DNA of 64,000 bases from Dyella sp. GSA-30 (lineage in GTDB: Bacteria > Pseudomonadota > Gammaproteobacteria > Xanthomonadales > Rhodanobacteraceae), in contig NZ_AP027042.1 of NCBI RefSeq assembly GCF_027924605.1, positions 3,139,524 through 3,203,523 of the forward strand. Direction: 5' to 3'. Position numbers and translations under genes: made by a program. Numbering within the stretch: the first letter of the stretch is position 1; each line of letters begins with the position of its first letter. The notes beneath the pieces were generated by a model. That model saw nothing but the letters and a program-made list of their open reading frames with translations. It was not told where the DNA came from and did not search any database. This document shows positions 50,688 through 59,746 of the stretch, piece after piece.

Positions 50688-51602
50688 ATGATCTCCTCCC
50701 ATCTCGCCGTCGTTTCGCTGCGCGACCTCACCCTGGTCCAGGCCGTGCGCCGCCATGGCAGCTTCAATAGCGCCGCGCGTGCGATGCATATCAGCCCATC
50801 GGGGCTGTCGCATCAGGTGCAGAAAGTGGAGCAGGCGCTGGGCACGCCGCTGTTCGAACGTGGCGGGCGACGGGTAGTGCCGACGGCCAGCGGGCATCGG
50901 CTACTGGAACAGATCGACGCCTTGCTGGTGGCGGCCGAACATCTGCAGCAAGCGGCCAAGGCGGGCGAAGTGGCCTTCGGTGGCGAGTTGCGTCTGGGCG
51001 TACTGGCGACGTTGGGGCCGTATCTGCTGCCGCATCTGATTGCGCCGTTCCCGCAACATTTTCCCGGTGCGCGCCTGAGCCTTTCCGAAGGCAAGCCGCG
51101 CGGTCTGTTGCGCCGGCTGCACGAAGGCGAGCTCGATGCCGTGCTGGCACCGCCGGCCACCGTGCCCAGCGGCATCGCGATGCGCTCGCTGTTTTTTGAA
51201 CCCTGGGAGTTGATGTTCCGCGACGACCATCCGTTAGCCGGCAAGCGCAGTATCGATCTTGAGCAGCTCGATGCCGGCGACGCCACGCTGATGAGCGAAA
51301 GCCACGCCGATGGCTTGCCGGGCGTCAACGGCAGTGGGCATGTGCAGGATGTCAGCCTTGAAAGCCTTGCGGCGCTGGTCGGTCTGCGCGGTGGCTATGC
51401 ACTGGTGCCGGCCTTGGCGCATGAGCGCCTGGCATCGATGCCGAACGTGGCTTTGGCCAAGATAAAGGACCCGACGCAGGGGCGTGAAATCGCGCTTTAT
51501 TGGCGCGAGGCGTCGCCGTGGCATAGCGATCTGCAGTCGTTTGCGGAGTTGCTGCGCAAGCTGGCCAAACAGCGGCCTGGGCTGAAATTGATCGACGCCT
51601 GA
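50688..51602 (+). CDS. OxyR-like LysR regulator without cysteines
   Basis: A 304-residue LysR protein. The winged helix covers about residues 11-66 (DLTLVQAVRRHGSFNSAARAMH), and the C-terminal domain has OxyR-like landmarks: GVLATLGPYLLPHL, EGELDAVLAPP, SLESLAALVGLRGGYALVPALA and IALYWREASP. OxyR proper senses peroxide with two cysteines (Cys199 and Cys208 in E. coli); here the region reads LMSESHADGLPGVNGSGH and the whole protein has no Cys. It may respond to another signal. It sits between acnB and a dispersed repeat; the target genes are unknown. Confidence 0.92.
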   Translation: MISSHLAVVSLRDLTLVQAVRRHGSFNSAARAMHISPSGLSHQVQKVEQALGTPLFERGGRRVVPTASGHRLLEQIDALLVAAEHLQQAAKAGEVAFGGELRLGVLATLGPYLLPHLIAPFPQHFPGARLSLSEGKPRGLLRRLHEGELDAVLAPPATVPSGIAMRSLFFEPWELMFRDDHPLAGKRSIDLEQLDAGDATLMSESHADGLPGVNGSGHVQDVSLESLAALVGLRGGYALVPALAHERLASMPNVALAKIKDPTQGREIALYWREASPWHSDLQSFAELLRKLAKQRPGLKLIDA

Positions 51603-51629
51603 GCCGCAACGAACCTCAGTTTTTATCTT

Positions 51630-51756
51630 CGTCATCCCGGCGCAGGCCGGGACCCAGTGGCCTTGTGATCGGTTATCGCGAGAGCCAACAAGCATCCGCT
51701 CTATCGCGAAAATCGGAAACCGAAGCCACTGGATCCCGGCCTGCGCCGGGATGACG
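51630..51756. repeat. Composite GTCATCCCGGC inverted element, copy B
   Basis: It starts CGTCATCCCGGCGCAGGCCGG and ends CCGGCCTGCGCCGGGATGACG, with the spacer word GGTTATCGCGA after the left unit. This matches copy A at 18.9 kb in order and spacing of the left unit and spacer word. It lies between convergent genes. Confidence 0.87.
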
Positions 51757-51821
51757 GTTAGGGAGGGCTTTCGAGATTCCCGGGCGTCGCTTCTACGAAA
51801 TCCCGCAGGCTTTCCGCGTTT

Positions 51822-52448
51822 TCAACGACCGCTATCGAGCGTCGCCCCCGTCAACAACCCGCGCGCCAGCATGCTGCACTGCCGCCGATACACCACCAGC
51901 TGCCACTGCCGTCCACCGACCTGCCGCCACAACACCGCCGAACGCACCGCGGCAAGCAGACTGGCGCGAACACGTTCGACCACATTGGCCTGCTGCAGCT
52001 GCTGCGGGTTGCCCGTGACCATCACACGCGGCTTGAGCGTGGACAGCGTGGAGCTGTAGACCTCGGCCAGGCGGCCGAATACCTGTGGCGAGCCCTGGCC
52101 GAAGTGCTCGACCTGACGCTGTGCTTGCACGATGCCCTTCTGCAAGGTCGACAACAGGGTGTTATTGCGCGAGAGACTGCGTTCGAGCCGCATCACGGTC
52201 ACCGCCATGCGGGTGACCGCCATGTCGCGCCCGGTTTCGTCCAGCTGGCTGATCAGACTGCGCAGGCCCAGGCGTACGCCGCCCACGCCGCCATAGACGC
52301 CCACGACCGAGGGCGAATCGATGCGAAACACGCTCGCCAGACTCGACTCCAGCGCGCTTTCGTCGCAGCGTCCGTCGTTGGCCAACTGCTGGGCCAGCGT
52401 GGCGGCCTGGAACAGGCCGGCGAGTGCGAGCACGCGCTCTTCGTTCAT
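51822..52448 (-). CDS. hflD: High-frequency lysogenisation protein HflD homologue
   Basis: A 208-residue helical protein of the HflD (YcfC) family. In E. coli it is a peripheral inner-membrane protein that inhibits lambda CII; its cellular role is unclear. Matches include LALAGLFQAATLAQQLANDGRCDE, VGGVRLGLRSLI, RLERSLS and the C-terminal VRASLLAAVRSAVLWRQVGG. ATG 52448 (MNEERVLAL) has a GAAG site; the upstream MSHSVFEAF start would overlap mnmA. It begins 10 bases after the mnmA stop, as in many gammaproteobacteria (mnmA-hflD-purB), though purB is here 32 kb away. Confidence 0.93.
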   Translation of the reverse strand: MNEERVLALAGLFQAATLAQQLANDGRCDESALESSLASVFRIDSPSVVGVYGGVGGVRLGLRSLISQLDETGRDMAVTRMAVTVMRLERSLSRNNTLLSTLQKGIVQAQRQVEHFGQGSPQVFGRLAEVYSSTLSTLKPRVMVTGNPQQLQQANVVERVRASLLAAVRSAVLWRQVGGRQWQLVVYRRQCSMLARGLLTGATLDSGR

Positions 52449-52458
52449 GGCAAAAGCT

Positions 52459-53595
52459 TCAAACACGGAGTGACTCATCGATAAAAGAAAGGGAGGGTGA
52501 TTCCGACCAGCCGCCATAAGGCGCATCGGTCGTGGCGATGACGGCACCGCCCAGGCAGACGTCGCTGTCATAGAACACCACCGATTGTCCGGGCGTGACG
52601 GCGCGCTGCGGCTCGTCGAATTCGACCAGCAGCCCATCGCCATGCAGGTGCACGGTGCAGGCCTGATCGTGCTGACGGTAGCGCGTCTTGGCGGTACAGC
52701 GAAAACGTGTCGCGGGCGCTGCGCCGGCGACCCAGGTGGGTGTTTCGGTAGTCAGGCGGCGGGAGTGCAGCCAGTGATTTTCGCCGCCCTGGGCGACATA
52801 CAGCACATTGGCGGCGACATCCTTGCCCACGACATACCAGGCCTCGCCACTGGCGCCATGGCGGCCACCGATGCCCAGGCCATTGCGCTGGCCCAGCGTG
52901 TAATACATCACGCCTTGATGCTCGCCGATCAGCGCGCCTTCGGGCGTGCGCATCTGGCCAGGACGGGCTGGAATGTACTGGCTCAGGAACTCACGAAAAT
53001 CGCGCTCGCCGATAAAGCAGATCCCGGTCGAATCCTTCTTCGCGTGGGTCGGCAGCGTGGCTTGCTGCGCCATTACCCGGACCTGCGATTTTTCGATCTC
53101 GCCGATCGGAAACAGCGTGGCGGCCAGCTGCGCCTGTCCCAGCGCATGCAGGAAATAGGTCTGGTCCTTGGACGCATCGACCGCACGCAACAGCCGGAAC
53201 TGGCCGTCGCGCTCATCGACGCGCGCATAGTGGCCGGTCGCGATCTTGTCCGCGCCCAGGGCGCGCGCCTCGTCCAGAAACGTCTTGAACTTGATCTCGC
53301 GGTTGCACAGCACATCCGGGTTCGGCGTGCGCCCGGCGCGGTATTCGGCCAGGAAGTGCTCGAACACGCCGTCCCAGTACTGGCTGCTGAAATTGCGCGC
53401 ATGGAACGGAATGCCCAGGCGACCGCAAACCGCCACGGCGTCCTTGCGATCGGCATCGGTGGTGCAGGGGCCGTCGCGGTCGTCCTCTTCCCAGTTCTGC
53501 ATGAACAGGCCTTCGACCGCATGGCCGGCCTGTTGCAGCAGCAGCGCCGCGACGGACGAGTCGACCCCGCCGGAAATGCCCAGCATGACTTTCAT
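52459..53595 (-). CDS. mnmA: tRNA-specific 2-thiouridylase
   Basis: A 378-residue enzyme that inserts sulfur at position 2 of U34 in tRNA for Lys, Glu and Gln, using ATP and a persulfide relay. The PP-loop SGGVDSS is at residues 8-14. The catalytic cysteines are Cys97 ([12 protein letters not shown]) and Cys193 (STGICFIGE). Other conserved parts are [11 protein letters not shown] and [10 protein letters not shown]. Its start overlaps the nudJ stop by 4 bases, and hflD follows after 10, forming a nudJ-mnmA-hflD operon. All expected catalytic residues are intact. Confidence 0.98.
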   Translation of the reverse strand: MKVMLGISGGVDSSVAALLLQQAGHAVEGLFMQNWEEDDRDGPCTTDADRKDAVAVCGRLGIPFHARNFSSQYWDGVFEHFLAEYRAGRTPNPDVLCNREIKFKTFLDEARALGADKIATGHYARVDERDGQFRLLRAVDASKDQTYFLHALGQAQLAATLFPIGEIEKSQVRVMAQQATLPTHAKKDSTGICFIGERDFREFLSQYIPARPGQMRTPEGALIGEHQGVMYYTLGQRNGLGIGGRHGASGEAWYVVGKDVAANVLYVAQGGENHWLHSRRLTTETPTWVAGAAPATRFRCTAKTRYRQHDQACTVHLHGDGLLVEFDEPQRAVTPGQSVVFYDSDVCLGGAVIATTDAPYGGWSESPSLSFIDESLRV

Positions 53596-54083
53596 GGGTA
53601 AGGATCGCCGGGCAGCTGGCTATGCAAGACCTGCAAGGGAAGACGCTGGCCGGACAGCCAGGCATCGATGCTCGCCAGCACCATCGAGGTGCGCAGGCGG
53701 TCGCCAAGCTCGGCGATCTCCTGACGGGTCATCCACAGCGCGCGTTCGATGTCCTTGTCCAGCGGACGGTCCGGATGGTGCTTGACGGCGCGGGCGGCAA
53801 AGCTGAAACGCAGCACGTCGTCGCCGTGTTCCGGGCTGACCCATTGCTGGACGCCGATGAAATGCTCCAGTTCGACGTCCCAGCCGGTTTCCTCCAGCGT
53901 CTCGCGCACGGCGGCGCTGACCAGGCTCTCGCCCTGGTCCAGATGGCCAGCCGGCTGGTTATAGACCAGGCGGCCGGCGACCTTCTCTTCGACCATCAGA
54001 TAGCGGTCGCCGTCGGCCACCACGCAGGCCACGGTGACATGCGGGTGCCAGACCGTCGAAGAAAAAAGCGGGGAATCGGTCAT
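53592..54083 (-). CDS. nudJ: Nudix phosphatase NudJ
   Basis: A 163-residue Nudix protein like NudJ (YmfB), which hydrolyses HMP-pyrophosphate, thiamine pyrophosphate and nucleoside di/triphosphates. The Nudix box [20 protein letters not shown] continues TGW and matches GX5EX7REUXEEXGU (about 46-68). [22 protein letters not shown] is the conserved N-terminus, so ATG 54083 is chosen over the longer frame. It is first in nudJ-mnmA-hflD, overlapping mnmA by 4 bases, the classic gammaproteobacterial order. Divergent from clpS. Confidence 0.94.
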   Translation of the reverse strand: MTDSPLFSSTVWHPHVTVACVVADGDRYLMVEEKVAGRLVYNQPAGHLDQGESLVSAAVRETLEETGWDVELEHFIGVQQWVSPEHGDDVLRFSFAARAVKHHPDRPLDKDIERALWMTRQEIAELGDRLRTSMVLASIDAWLSGQRLPLQVLHSQLPGDPYP

Positions 54084-54224
54084 GTGGGGATCAACGAATG
54101 GCCCGGTCGGGGCTGGAAAAGTCGATATTGTGCCATTACCTAAGACGGCAATGCCGGCGAGGGCCTTCAGGTGGCTCGGTGCGCCGGAGTTATACTTCTT
54201 TCCAAGCTCCATTATCGATGACAC

Positions 54225-54551
54225 ATGGCCCACGAACCCGAACACGAACAAGGCAATGGCCACGGGCTGGCGCTGGAGACCTCCAAACCGGAGGTGGCCC
54301 GGCCGCCCCTATTTCAGGTCGTGCTACTGAACGATGACTTCACACCGATGGATTTTGTTGTGGAGGTCTTACGCAGTTTTTTCAATTTAGACCAAGAGCG
54401 GGCTGTGCAGGTGATGCTACATGTGCATACTCGGGGCAAGGGCGTTTGCGGGGTGTTTACCAGGGAGGTGGCTGAAACGAAGGTAACTCAGGTAAACGAG
54501 TATTCACGTGCTCATCAACATCCGTTGTTGTGCACTATGGAAAAACTTTGA
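54225..54551 (+). CDS. clpS: ATP-dependent Clp protease adaptor ClpS
   Basis: A 108-residue adaptor that presents N-end rule substrates to ClpAP. The core motif [20 protein letters not shown] (about 30-49) includes the Asn-Asp-Asp that helps to bind the N-terminal residue of substrates, and [19 protein letters not shown] is the second conserved part. A TATACT box at 54191-54196 may be its -10. It is 61 bases upstream of clpA and surely works with it. Length and order are standard for the pair. Confidence 0.97.
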   Translation: MAHEPEHEQGNGHGLALETSKPEVARPPLFQVVLLNDDFTPMDFVVEVLRSFFNLDQERAVQVMLHVHTRGKGVCGVFTREVAETKVTQVNEYSRAHQHPLLCTMEKL

Positions 54552-54612
54552 TCGCCCCCATGTTGTAGCCATCGCGGCGTTGGGCCGCAGCCATTTAATG
54601 GAGAGGGTCCGG

Positions 54613-56883
54613 ATGTTTAGCAAGGATCTCGAAGTCACCATCGGCCAGTGCTACAAACAGGCCCGTGAACAGCGCCACGAGTTCATGACCGTGGAGCACC
54701 TGCTACTTGCGCTTACTGAAAACCAGGCAGCGTTGGGCGCCTTGCGCGCCTGCGGTGCCGACTTGCCAAGGCTCACCGCCGAGCTTGAAAAGATCATCGC
54801 CGAGACCGTGCCGGTACTGCCGCACGGCGACGAGCGCGATACCCAGCCCACCCTGGGTTTCCAGCGTGTGCTGCAACGGGCGGTCTATCACGTTCAGTCC
54901 TCGGGCCGTAAAGAGGTCACCGGCGCCAACGTGCTGGTGGCGATTTTCGGCGAAAAGGACTCCCATGCGGTCTATTTCCTGCATCAGCAGGAGATCACCC
55001 GCCTGGACGTGGTCAATTACATTTCCCACGGCATCGCCAAGATCGGCGACGAGTCCTCGTCGCAGATCCCGGGTGCCGAGCGCGAGGTTGAAGAGGGCGG
55101 CGAGCCGAAGGGCAACCCGCTGGCCGAATACGCCTCGAACCTCAACGAGCTCGCCCTGGAAGGCAAGATCGATCCCCTGATCGGCCGTGCCGACGAGATC
55201 GAGCGGACCATCCAGGTGCTCTGCCGCCGTCGCAAGAACAACCCGCTCTATGTCGGTGAAGCCGGCGTGGGCAAGACGGCATTGGCCGAAGGTCTGGCCA
55301 AGCGCATCGTCGACGGCGAAGTGCCCGAAGTGCTCGAAGACGCCACCATCTGGTCGCTCGACCTGGGCGCACTGGTCGCCGGCACCAAATATCGCGGCGA
55401 CTTCGAAAAGCGCCTCAAAGCGGTGATCGGGCAGCTGAAGAAGCAGCCGGGTTCGATCCTGTTCATTGACGAAATCCACACCATTATCGGTGCGGGTTCG
55501 GCGTCGGGCGGCACCATGGACGCCTCCAACCTGATCAAGCCGATGCTGGCCTCCGGCGAGCTGCGTTGCATCGGGTCGACCACGTTCCAGGAATTCCGCG
55601 GCATTTTCGAGAAGGACCGCGCGCTGGCCCGCCGCTTCCAGAAGATCGACGTGGTCGAGCCGACCGTGGCCGACAGCATCGAGATCTTGAAGGGGCTGCG
55701 TTCGCGCTTCGAAGAACACCACAACGTGACCTATACCAACGAGGCGCTGAAGGCCGCGGTGGATCTGTCGGTCAAGCACATTCCCGACCGTCTGCTGCCG
55801 GACAAGGCCATCGACGTGATCGACGAGGCTGGGGCCCATCAGCGCTTGCTGCCGGAAGACCAGCGAACCAACAAGGTCGACGTACCGGAAGTCGAGTACA
55901 TCATCGCCAAGATGGCGCGTATCCCGGCCAAGCAGGTCTCGGCGTCCGATCGTGACGTGCTGCGCAACCTCGAACGCAACCTCAAGATGGTGGTGTTCGG
56001 TCAGGATGCGGCGATCGAAGCCCTGGCCGCGTCGATCAAGATGGCCCGTTCGGGTCTGGCCGATCCGTCCAAGCCTATCGGCAGCTTCCTGCTGGCCGGC
56101 CCGACCGGCGTAGGCAAGACCGAGGTCACCAAGCAGCTGGCGATGCAGCTGGGCATCGAGATGATCCGCTTCGACATGTCCGAGTACATGGAGGCGCATT
56201 CGGTGTCGCGTCTGGTCGGCGCCCCTCCGGGCTATGTCGGTTTCGACCAGGGCGGCTTGCTGACCGAGGCGGTGACCAAGCATCCGCATGCCGTGCTGCT
56301 GCTGGACGAGATCGAAAAGGCGCATCCGGATGTGTTCAACATCCTGTTGCAGGTGATGGATCGCGGCGTGCTGACCGACACCAACGGTCGCGAAGCGAAC
56401 TTCAAGAACGTGATCGTGGTGATGACCACCAATGCCGGTGCGCAGCAGGCGTCGCGTCGCGGCATCGGCTTCGTCAAGCAGAACCACTCGATGGATGCGA
56501 TGGAAGTGATCCGCCGCAGCTTTACGCCGGAGTTCCGCAACCGTCTGGACGCGATCATCCAGTTCAATGCATTGGACTTCGAGCACATCCTGCGTGTCGT
56601 GGACAAGTTCCTGATCGAGCTGGAGTCGCAGCTGAGCGAGAAGCACGTGTCCCTGGACGTCGATGCTGACGCCCGTCGCTGGCTGGCCGAGCATGGCTTC
56701 GACCCGCAGATGGGTGCCCGCCCGATGGCCCGCGTCATCCAGGAAAAGGTCAAGCGCATGCTGGCCGACGAGCTGTTGTTCGGCAAACTGGCCGATGGCG
56801 GCAAGGTGCTCCTGAGCGTGGTCGACGGCGAGCTGAAGGTCAGCACCGAGGCGGCCGAGCAGGTGCCGGCCACGGTGTCATAA
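54613..56883 (+). CDS. clpA: ATP-dependent Clp protease ATP-binding subunit ClpA
   Basis: A 756-residue AAA+ unfoldase that feeds substrates to ClpP. The N-domain (1-about 145, [20 protein letters not shown]) binds ClpS. Two AAA+ modules follow with Walker A GEAGVGKT (about residue 216) and GPTGVGKT (about residue 496). The D2 region has [26 protein letters not shown] 54613 has GAGAGGG ideally placed; ATG 54598 and the longer frame lack such a site. Order clpS-clpA and length agree with E. coli (758). It is followed by a strong terminator. ClpP is not in the window. Confidence 0.98.
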   Translation: MFSKDLEVTIGQCYKQAREQRHEFMTVEHLLLALTENQAALGALRACGADLPRLTAELEKIIAETVPVLPHGDERDTQPTLGFQRVLQRAVYHVQSSGRKEVTGANVLVAIFGEKDSHAVYFLHQQEITRLDVVNYISHGIAKIGDESSSQIPGAEREVEEGGEPKGNPLAEYASNLNELALEGKIDPLIGRADEIERTIQVLCRRRKNNPLYVGEAGVGKTALAEGLAKRIVDGEVPEVLEDATIWSLDLGALVAGTKYRGDFEKRLKAVIGQLKKQPGSILFIDEIHTIIGAGSASGGTMDASNLIKPMLASGELRCIGSTTFQEFRGIFEKDRALARRFQKIDVVEPTVADSIEILKGLRSRFEEHHNVTYTNEALKAAVDLSVKHIPDRLLPDKAIDVIDEAGAHQRLLPEDQRTNKVDVPEVEYIIAKMARIPAKQVSASDRDVLRNLERNLKMVVFGQDAAIEALAASIKMARSGLADPSKPIGSFLLAGPTGVGKTEVTKQLAMQLGIEMIRFDMSEYMEAHSVSRLVGAPPGYVGFDQGGLLTEAVTKHPHAVLLLDEIEKAHPDVFNILLQVMDRGVLTDTNGREANFKNVIVVMTTNAGAQQASRRGIGFVKQNHSMDAMEVIRRSFTPEFRNRLDAIIQFNALDFEHILRVVDKFLIELESQLSEKHVSLDVDADARRWLAEHGFDPQMGARPMARVIQEKVKRMLADELLFGKLADGGKVLLSVVDGELKVSTEAAEQVPATVS

Positions 56884-56916
56884 AGTGTTGTAAGCCCCCG
56901 CAGGGCAACCTGAAAG

Positions 56917-56946
56917 GCCGCGCCTCGTGCGCGGCTTTTCTTTTTT
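56917..56946 (+). terminator. Rho-independent terminator of clpA
   Basis: The stem GCCGCGC / GCGCGGC with loop CTCGT is followed by TTTTCTTTTTT. Confidence 0.92.
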
Positions 56947-57016
56947 GGAGCGGGGGACAGGGAATGGGGAGGGCGCGGCCACTTGGCTCTTACCGTTCCC
57001 CGTTCCCCGCTCCAAA
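56945..57016. repeat. Inverted low-complexity repeat (GGGGAATGGGG type)
   Basis: TTGGAGCGGGG at 56945-56955 pairs with CCCCGCTCCAA at 57006-57016. The inner parts (GGGAATGGGGA; GTTCCCCGTTCCCC) are also partly complementary. It separates the convergent clpA and infA terminators. Confidence 0.75.
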
Positions 57017-57023
57017 CCAACGC

Positions 57024-57054
57024 AAAAAGGCCGCAACCCGAAGGTGCGGCCTTT
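57024..57054 (-). terminator. Rho-independent terminator of infA
   Basis: On the minus strand GGCCGCA pairs with TGCGGCC around a 9-base loop and is followed by TTTTT. It lies 24 bases after the infA stop. Confidence 0.88.
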
Positions 57055-57078
57055 CTCACGCCGGCTAAAAGCCCGCGA

Positions 57079-57297
57079 TTACTTCATGCGGTAGGTGATA
57101 CGGCCCTTGGTCAGGTCGTACGGGGTCATCTCCACCTTCACCTTGTCGCCGGTGAGGATGCGGATGTAATGCTTGCGCATGCGGCCAGAAATATGAGCGG
57201 TTATGACGTGCCCGTTTTCCAGTTGCACGCGGAACATGGTATTGGGCAAGGTCTCTTGGACCGTCCCTTCCATTTCGATGACGTCGTCTTTTGCCAT
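57079..57297 (-). CDS. infA: Translation initiation factor IF-1
   Basis: A 72-residue S1/OB-fold protein that binds the A site of the 30S subunit during initiation. The sequence [19 protein letters not shown] with [20 protein letters not shown] is nearly universal for IF-1 and the length is exact. It is close to clpA in convergent orientation, as in E. coli and its relatives (clpA-infA). It has its own terminator. Confidence 0.99.
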   Translation of the reverse strand: MAKDDVIEMEGTVQETLPNTMFRVQLENGHVITAHISGRMRKHYIRILTGDKVKVEMTPYDLTKGRITYRMK

Positions 57298-57380
57298 GCG
57301 TTCCGGTGATTGATGGCACGGCCCTTGTGGCCGCGTAAGCCATCGATTATGCCACGGATTCGGTCATGGTTAAAGAATCA

Positions 57381-57656
57381 TCAAGCGAAGTGTTCATCCA
57401 GCTTGCGTCGGATCTCCTGTTCGACCATCCCCTTGAGCGGCGCCAGCATCATCCCGAGGTCCGCCCGGACCTGGATGGCGTCGCTTTCCACCGCGATCGA
57501 CCCGTCTACCCCGGGGCGGCTGAAACTGAAGGTGTCGCCCTGCCACTGACCGTCCATCCCGAACTTCTCGCGCATCTTCGTGGCGACCTGCTCGACCACG
57601 GCGCGGGCTTCGGCCACAGACAGCTGATGTGGCTTGCGGATGTCGATCTTGGGCAT
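57381..57656 (-). CDS. Polyhydroxyalkanoic acid system family protein
   Basis: A 91-residue member of the PHA-granule-region family (TIGR02610 type). MPKIDIRKPHQLSVAEARAVVEQVATKM and the pattern of WQGDTFSFSRPGVDGSIAV followed by VRADLGMMLAPLKGMVEQEIRRKLDEHF agree with it. Its members are found near PHA synthase genes or with class III PhaE-PhaC; their exact function is unknown. Here it is 55 kb from phaEC. ATG 57656 is the family start; the longer frame is not conserved. The gene is alone, upstream of infA on the same strand with a spacer of about 83 bases. Confidence 0.85.
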   Translation of the reverse strand: MPKIDIRKPHQLSVAEARAVVEQVATKMREKFGMDGQWQGDTFSFSRPGVDGSIAVESDAIQVRADLGMMLAPLKGMVEQEIRRKLDEHFA

Positions 57657-57780
57657 AACTTCTCCGTGAAGGCGGTTCAAACCATAGCTTCAAGCATAAC
57701 GGATGAAGCGCGGCCAACTTAGGATCTGCTCAAGGCGCAGGCTTCTGCTAGAGTCCGGCACACTATCGACCGGTTGATTC

Positions 57781-58548
57781 ATGCGCATCGAATTTCCCAA
57801 TTCGGCCCGCGAAGATTTCCCATGGACGCAAGCTACGCTGCGCGTCGGTAGCGCTCCGGATAACGATCTCGTGTTGGCCACCGGCCAGGCGCATCCTTAT
57901 CACCTGCGCATACAACGGGATCGTCGCGGCATCGTTCTGCACGTACTGGCTCAGGCCGGGCGTATCTATGTGAATGCGCGACCGATACGCGAGCGCAGCC
58001 TGCTGCGTGCCGGCGATGTCCTGAGCGTCGGCGACTGCCGCATGCTGCTGCGCGAGGACGAGTCGCCCGCCGAACGCAACACCAAGCAGGTGCCGGAAGA
58101 GGGGCGCTGCACGGTGGCGCTGCGTGCGATCGCCGGTCCGCTGTCCGGGCGCGTGCTGTCGCTGCAGGATCGTCTCGAGCTCGGTGCCATGGGGCGCTAC
58201 CCGCTGGAATTGCCGCAAGGCGAGGCCGCCACGCTGCGCATCGCCTGGCAGAACGGCCGGCTTTGGCTCGAAGCAGGACAGAAGTCGGAGCGTTATCCGC
58301 TGCGCGTCAACGGCGTGGAAGTCGGCCACGCGGCTTTGCAGCCGGGCGACCAGATCGGCATTGCCATGCACCGTTTTATCGTCGACGCGCCAGGGATGGA
58401 AGACGAGCCGGAAATTCCCGTCTATACGCCACCGGTCCAACACCTGCCCGAAGAAGACGCCGGCCCTCGCGGCGAAGTATGGTGGCTGATCGTGACGGCG
58501 GCGGTGATTGCTTTGATTATCGCGCTGGTATTGTTCGTCAAGTTTTGA
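57781..58548 (+). CDS. FHA-domain protein with a C-terminal membrane anchor
   Basis: A 255-residue protein. The N-terminal FHA-like domain (about residues 15-95) has TLRVGSAPDNDLVLA and VNARPIRERSLLRAGDVLSVGD, the usual strand pattern for phosphothreonine binding, although the canonical RS..H is altered to GSA..NDL. A second FHA-like region follows (about 105-205). The end is one membrane helix (about 232-252, WWLIVTAAVIALIIALVLFVKF) preceded by a proline-rich linker. It is thus tail-anchored, with its FHA parts in the cytoplasm. It lies 36 bases upstream of serC in the same direction. Function unknown. Confidence 0.8.
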   Translation: MRIEFPNSAREDFPWTQATLRVGSAPDNDLVLATGQAHPYHLRIQRDRRGIVLHVLAQAGRIYVNARPIRERSLLRAGDVLSVGDCRMLLREDESPAERNTKQVPEEGRCTVALRAIAGPLSGRVLSLQDRLELGAMGRYPLELPQGEAATLRIAWQNGRLWLEAGQKSERYPLRVNGVEVGHAALQPGDQIGIAMHRFIVDAPGMEDEPEIPVYTPPVQHLPEEDAGPRGEVWWLIVTAAVIALIIALVLFVKF

Positions 58549-58584
58549 AGACAAGCCCCGTTTGATTTCATCGGAAACTGTTTC

Positions 58585-59670
58585 GTGAGTAGAGTCTGGA
58601 ATTTCAGCGCAGGACCGGCAGCCCTGCCGCAAGCGGTGCTCGAACGTGCACAACGCGAGATGCTCGATTGGAACGGTAGCGGCGCATCGGTGATGGAGCT
58701 CTCCCATCGCGGCAAGTTGTTCATGGGACTGGCCGCGCAAGCGGAAGCCGATGTCCGCGAGCTTGCCGCGATCCCCGACGACTACGCCGTGCTGTTTCTG
58801 CAAGGCGGCGCGACCCAGCATTTCGCACAGATACCTATGAATCTGGCGGCAGAAGGCGCCAGCGCCGACTACATCGTCACCGGTCATTGGGGCGAGAAGG
58901 CGGCCAGCGAAGCGGCGCCGTACGTCAAGGTGGATATCGCCGCCAGCAGTCACGCCGACAATTACGTCAAGCTGCCGGCACGCAACGGCTGGACGCTCAA
59001 TCCTGCCGCGGCTTACGTGCACTACACACCGAACGAAACGATTCACGGCGTCGAATTTCATGACGTGCCGGAGGTGGGCGAGGTACCGTTGGTGGCCGAC
59101 ATGTCATCGGACATCCTGTCGCGACCGATCGATGTGCGCCGTTTCGGCCTGATCTACGCGGGTGCGCAGAAGAATATCGGTCCCTCGGGCCTGGTGTTGA
59201 TGATCGTGCGCCGGGACTTGCTGGAGCGTGTCACTCGTCCGATGGCACGAATCTTCCGCTACGCCGAGCATGCGGCGAGCGATTCGATGCTCAATACCCC
59301 CAATACCTGGGGCTGGTACCTGGCGGGCCTGACCTTCCAATGGCTGAAGGAGCAGGGCGGTCTTGCTGCCGTGGCGGCACGAAACGATGCCAAGGCGGCC
59401 TTGCTCTACGACACGATCGACGGTTCCGGCGGCTATTACCGCAATCCGATCGACCCGGCGTCGCGCTCGCGCATGAATGTCCCGTTCACCTTGCACGATG
59501 CCGCGCTGGACGCCGTATTCCTCAAGGAGTCCGAGGCGGCCGGCCTGTTGGCGTTGAAGGGCCACAAGGCGATCGGCGGCATGCGCGCCTCGCTCTACAA
59601 CGCCGTATCGCTGGAGGCGGTCGAAGCCTTGACCGCATTCATGCGCGAATTTGCCACGCGCCATGGCTGA
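58585..59670 (+). CDS. serC: Phosphoserine aminotransferase
   Basis: A 361-residue PLP enzyme that makes phosphoserine from phosphohydroxypyruvate, and 4-phosphohydroxythreonine for pyridoxal synthesis. N-terminal [16 protein letters not shown] and the active-site Lys196 ([12 protein letters not shown]) are typical, and [15 protein letters not shown] binds the cofactor. The start is GTG 58585, with CGGAAA upstream. It begins the serC-pheA-aroA block, conserved in Xanthomonadales and other gammaproteobacteria. A GC-rich hairpin lies in the spacer before pheA. Confidence 0.97.
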   Translation: MSRVWNFSAGPAALPQAVLERAQREMLDWNGSGASVMELSHRGKLFMGLAAQAEADVRELAAIPDDYAVLFLQGGATQHFAQIPMNLAAEGASADYIVTGHWGEKAASEAAPYVKVDIAASSHADNYVKLPARNGWTLNPAAAYVHYTPNETIHGVEFHDVPEVGEVPLVADMSSDILSRPIDVRRFGLIYAGAQKNIGPSGLVLMIVRRDLLERVTRPMARIFRYAEHAASDSMLNTPNTWGWYLAGLTFQWLKEQGGLAAVAARNDAKAALLYDTIDGSGGYYRNPIDPASRSRMNVPFTLHDAALDAVFLKESEAAGLLALKGHKAIGGMRASLYNAVSLEAVEALTAFMREFATRHG

Positions 59671-59676
59671 TGTTGC

Positions 59677-59709
59677 GGCGCGCAAAAGCACGCGCGCCGA
59701 TGTAACATC
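59677..59709 (+). other. Hairpin and short palindrome between serC and pheA
   Basis: GGCGCGC and GCGCGCC (59677-59683 and 59692-59698) can pair around AAAAGCAC, and GATGTAACATC follows at 59699-59709. There is no T run or leader-peptide pattern, so an attenuator is not supported. Confidence 0.4.
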
Positions 59710-59746
59710 GGGAGCGGACATCTTTACTGCCAGACGGCTTTGAATC

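Noticed and set aside
54703-56694. 663-codon frame antisense to clpA
   Set aside because: Shadow of clpA; no domain, no ribosome site, and ClpA is complete on the other strand.
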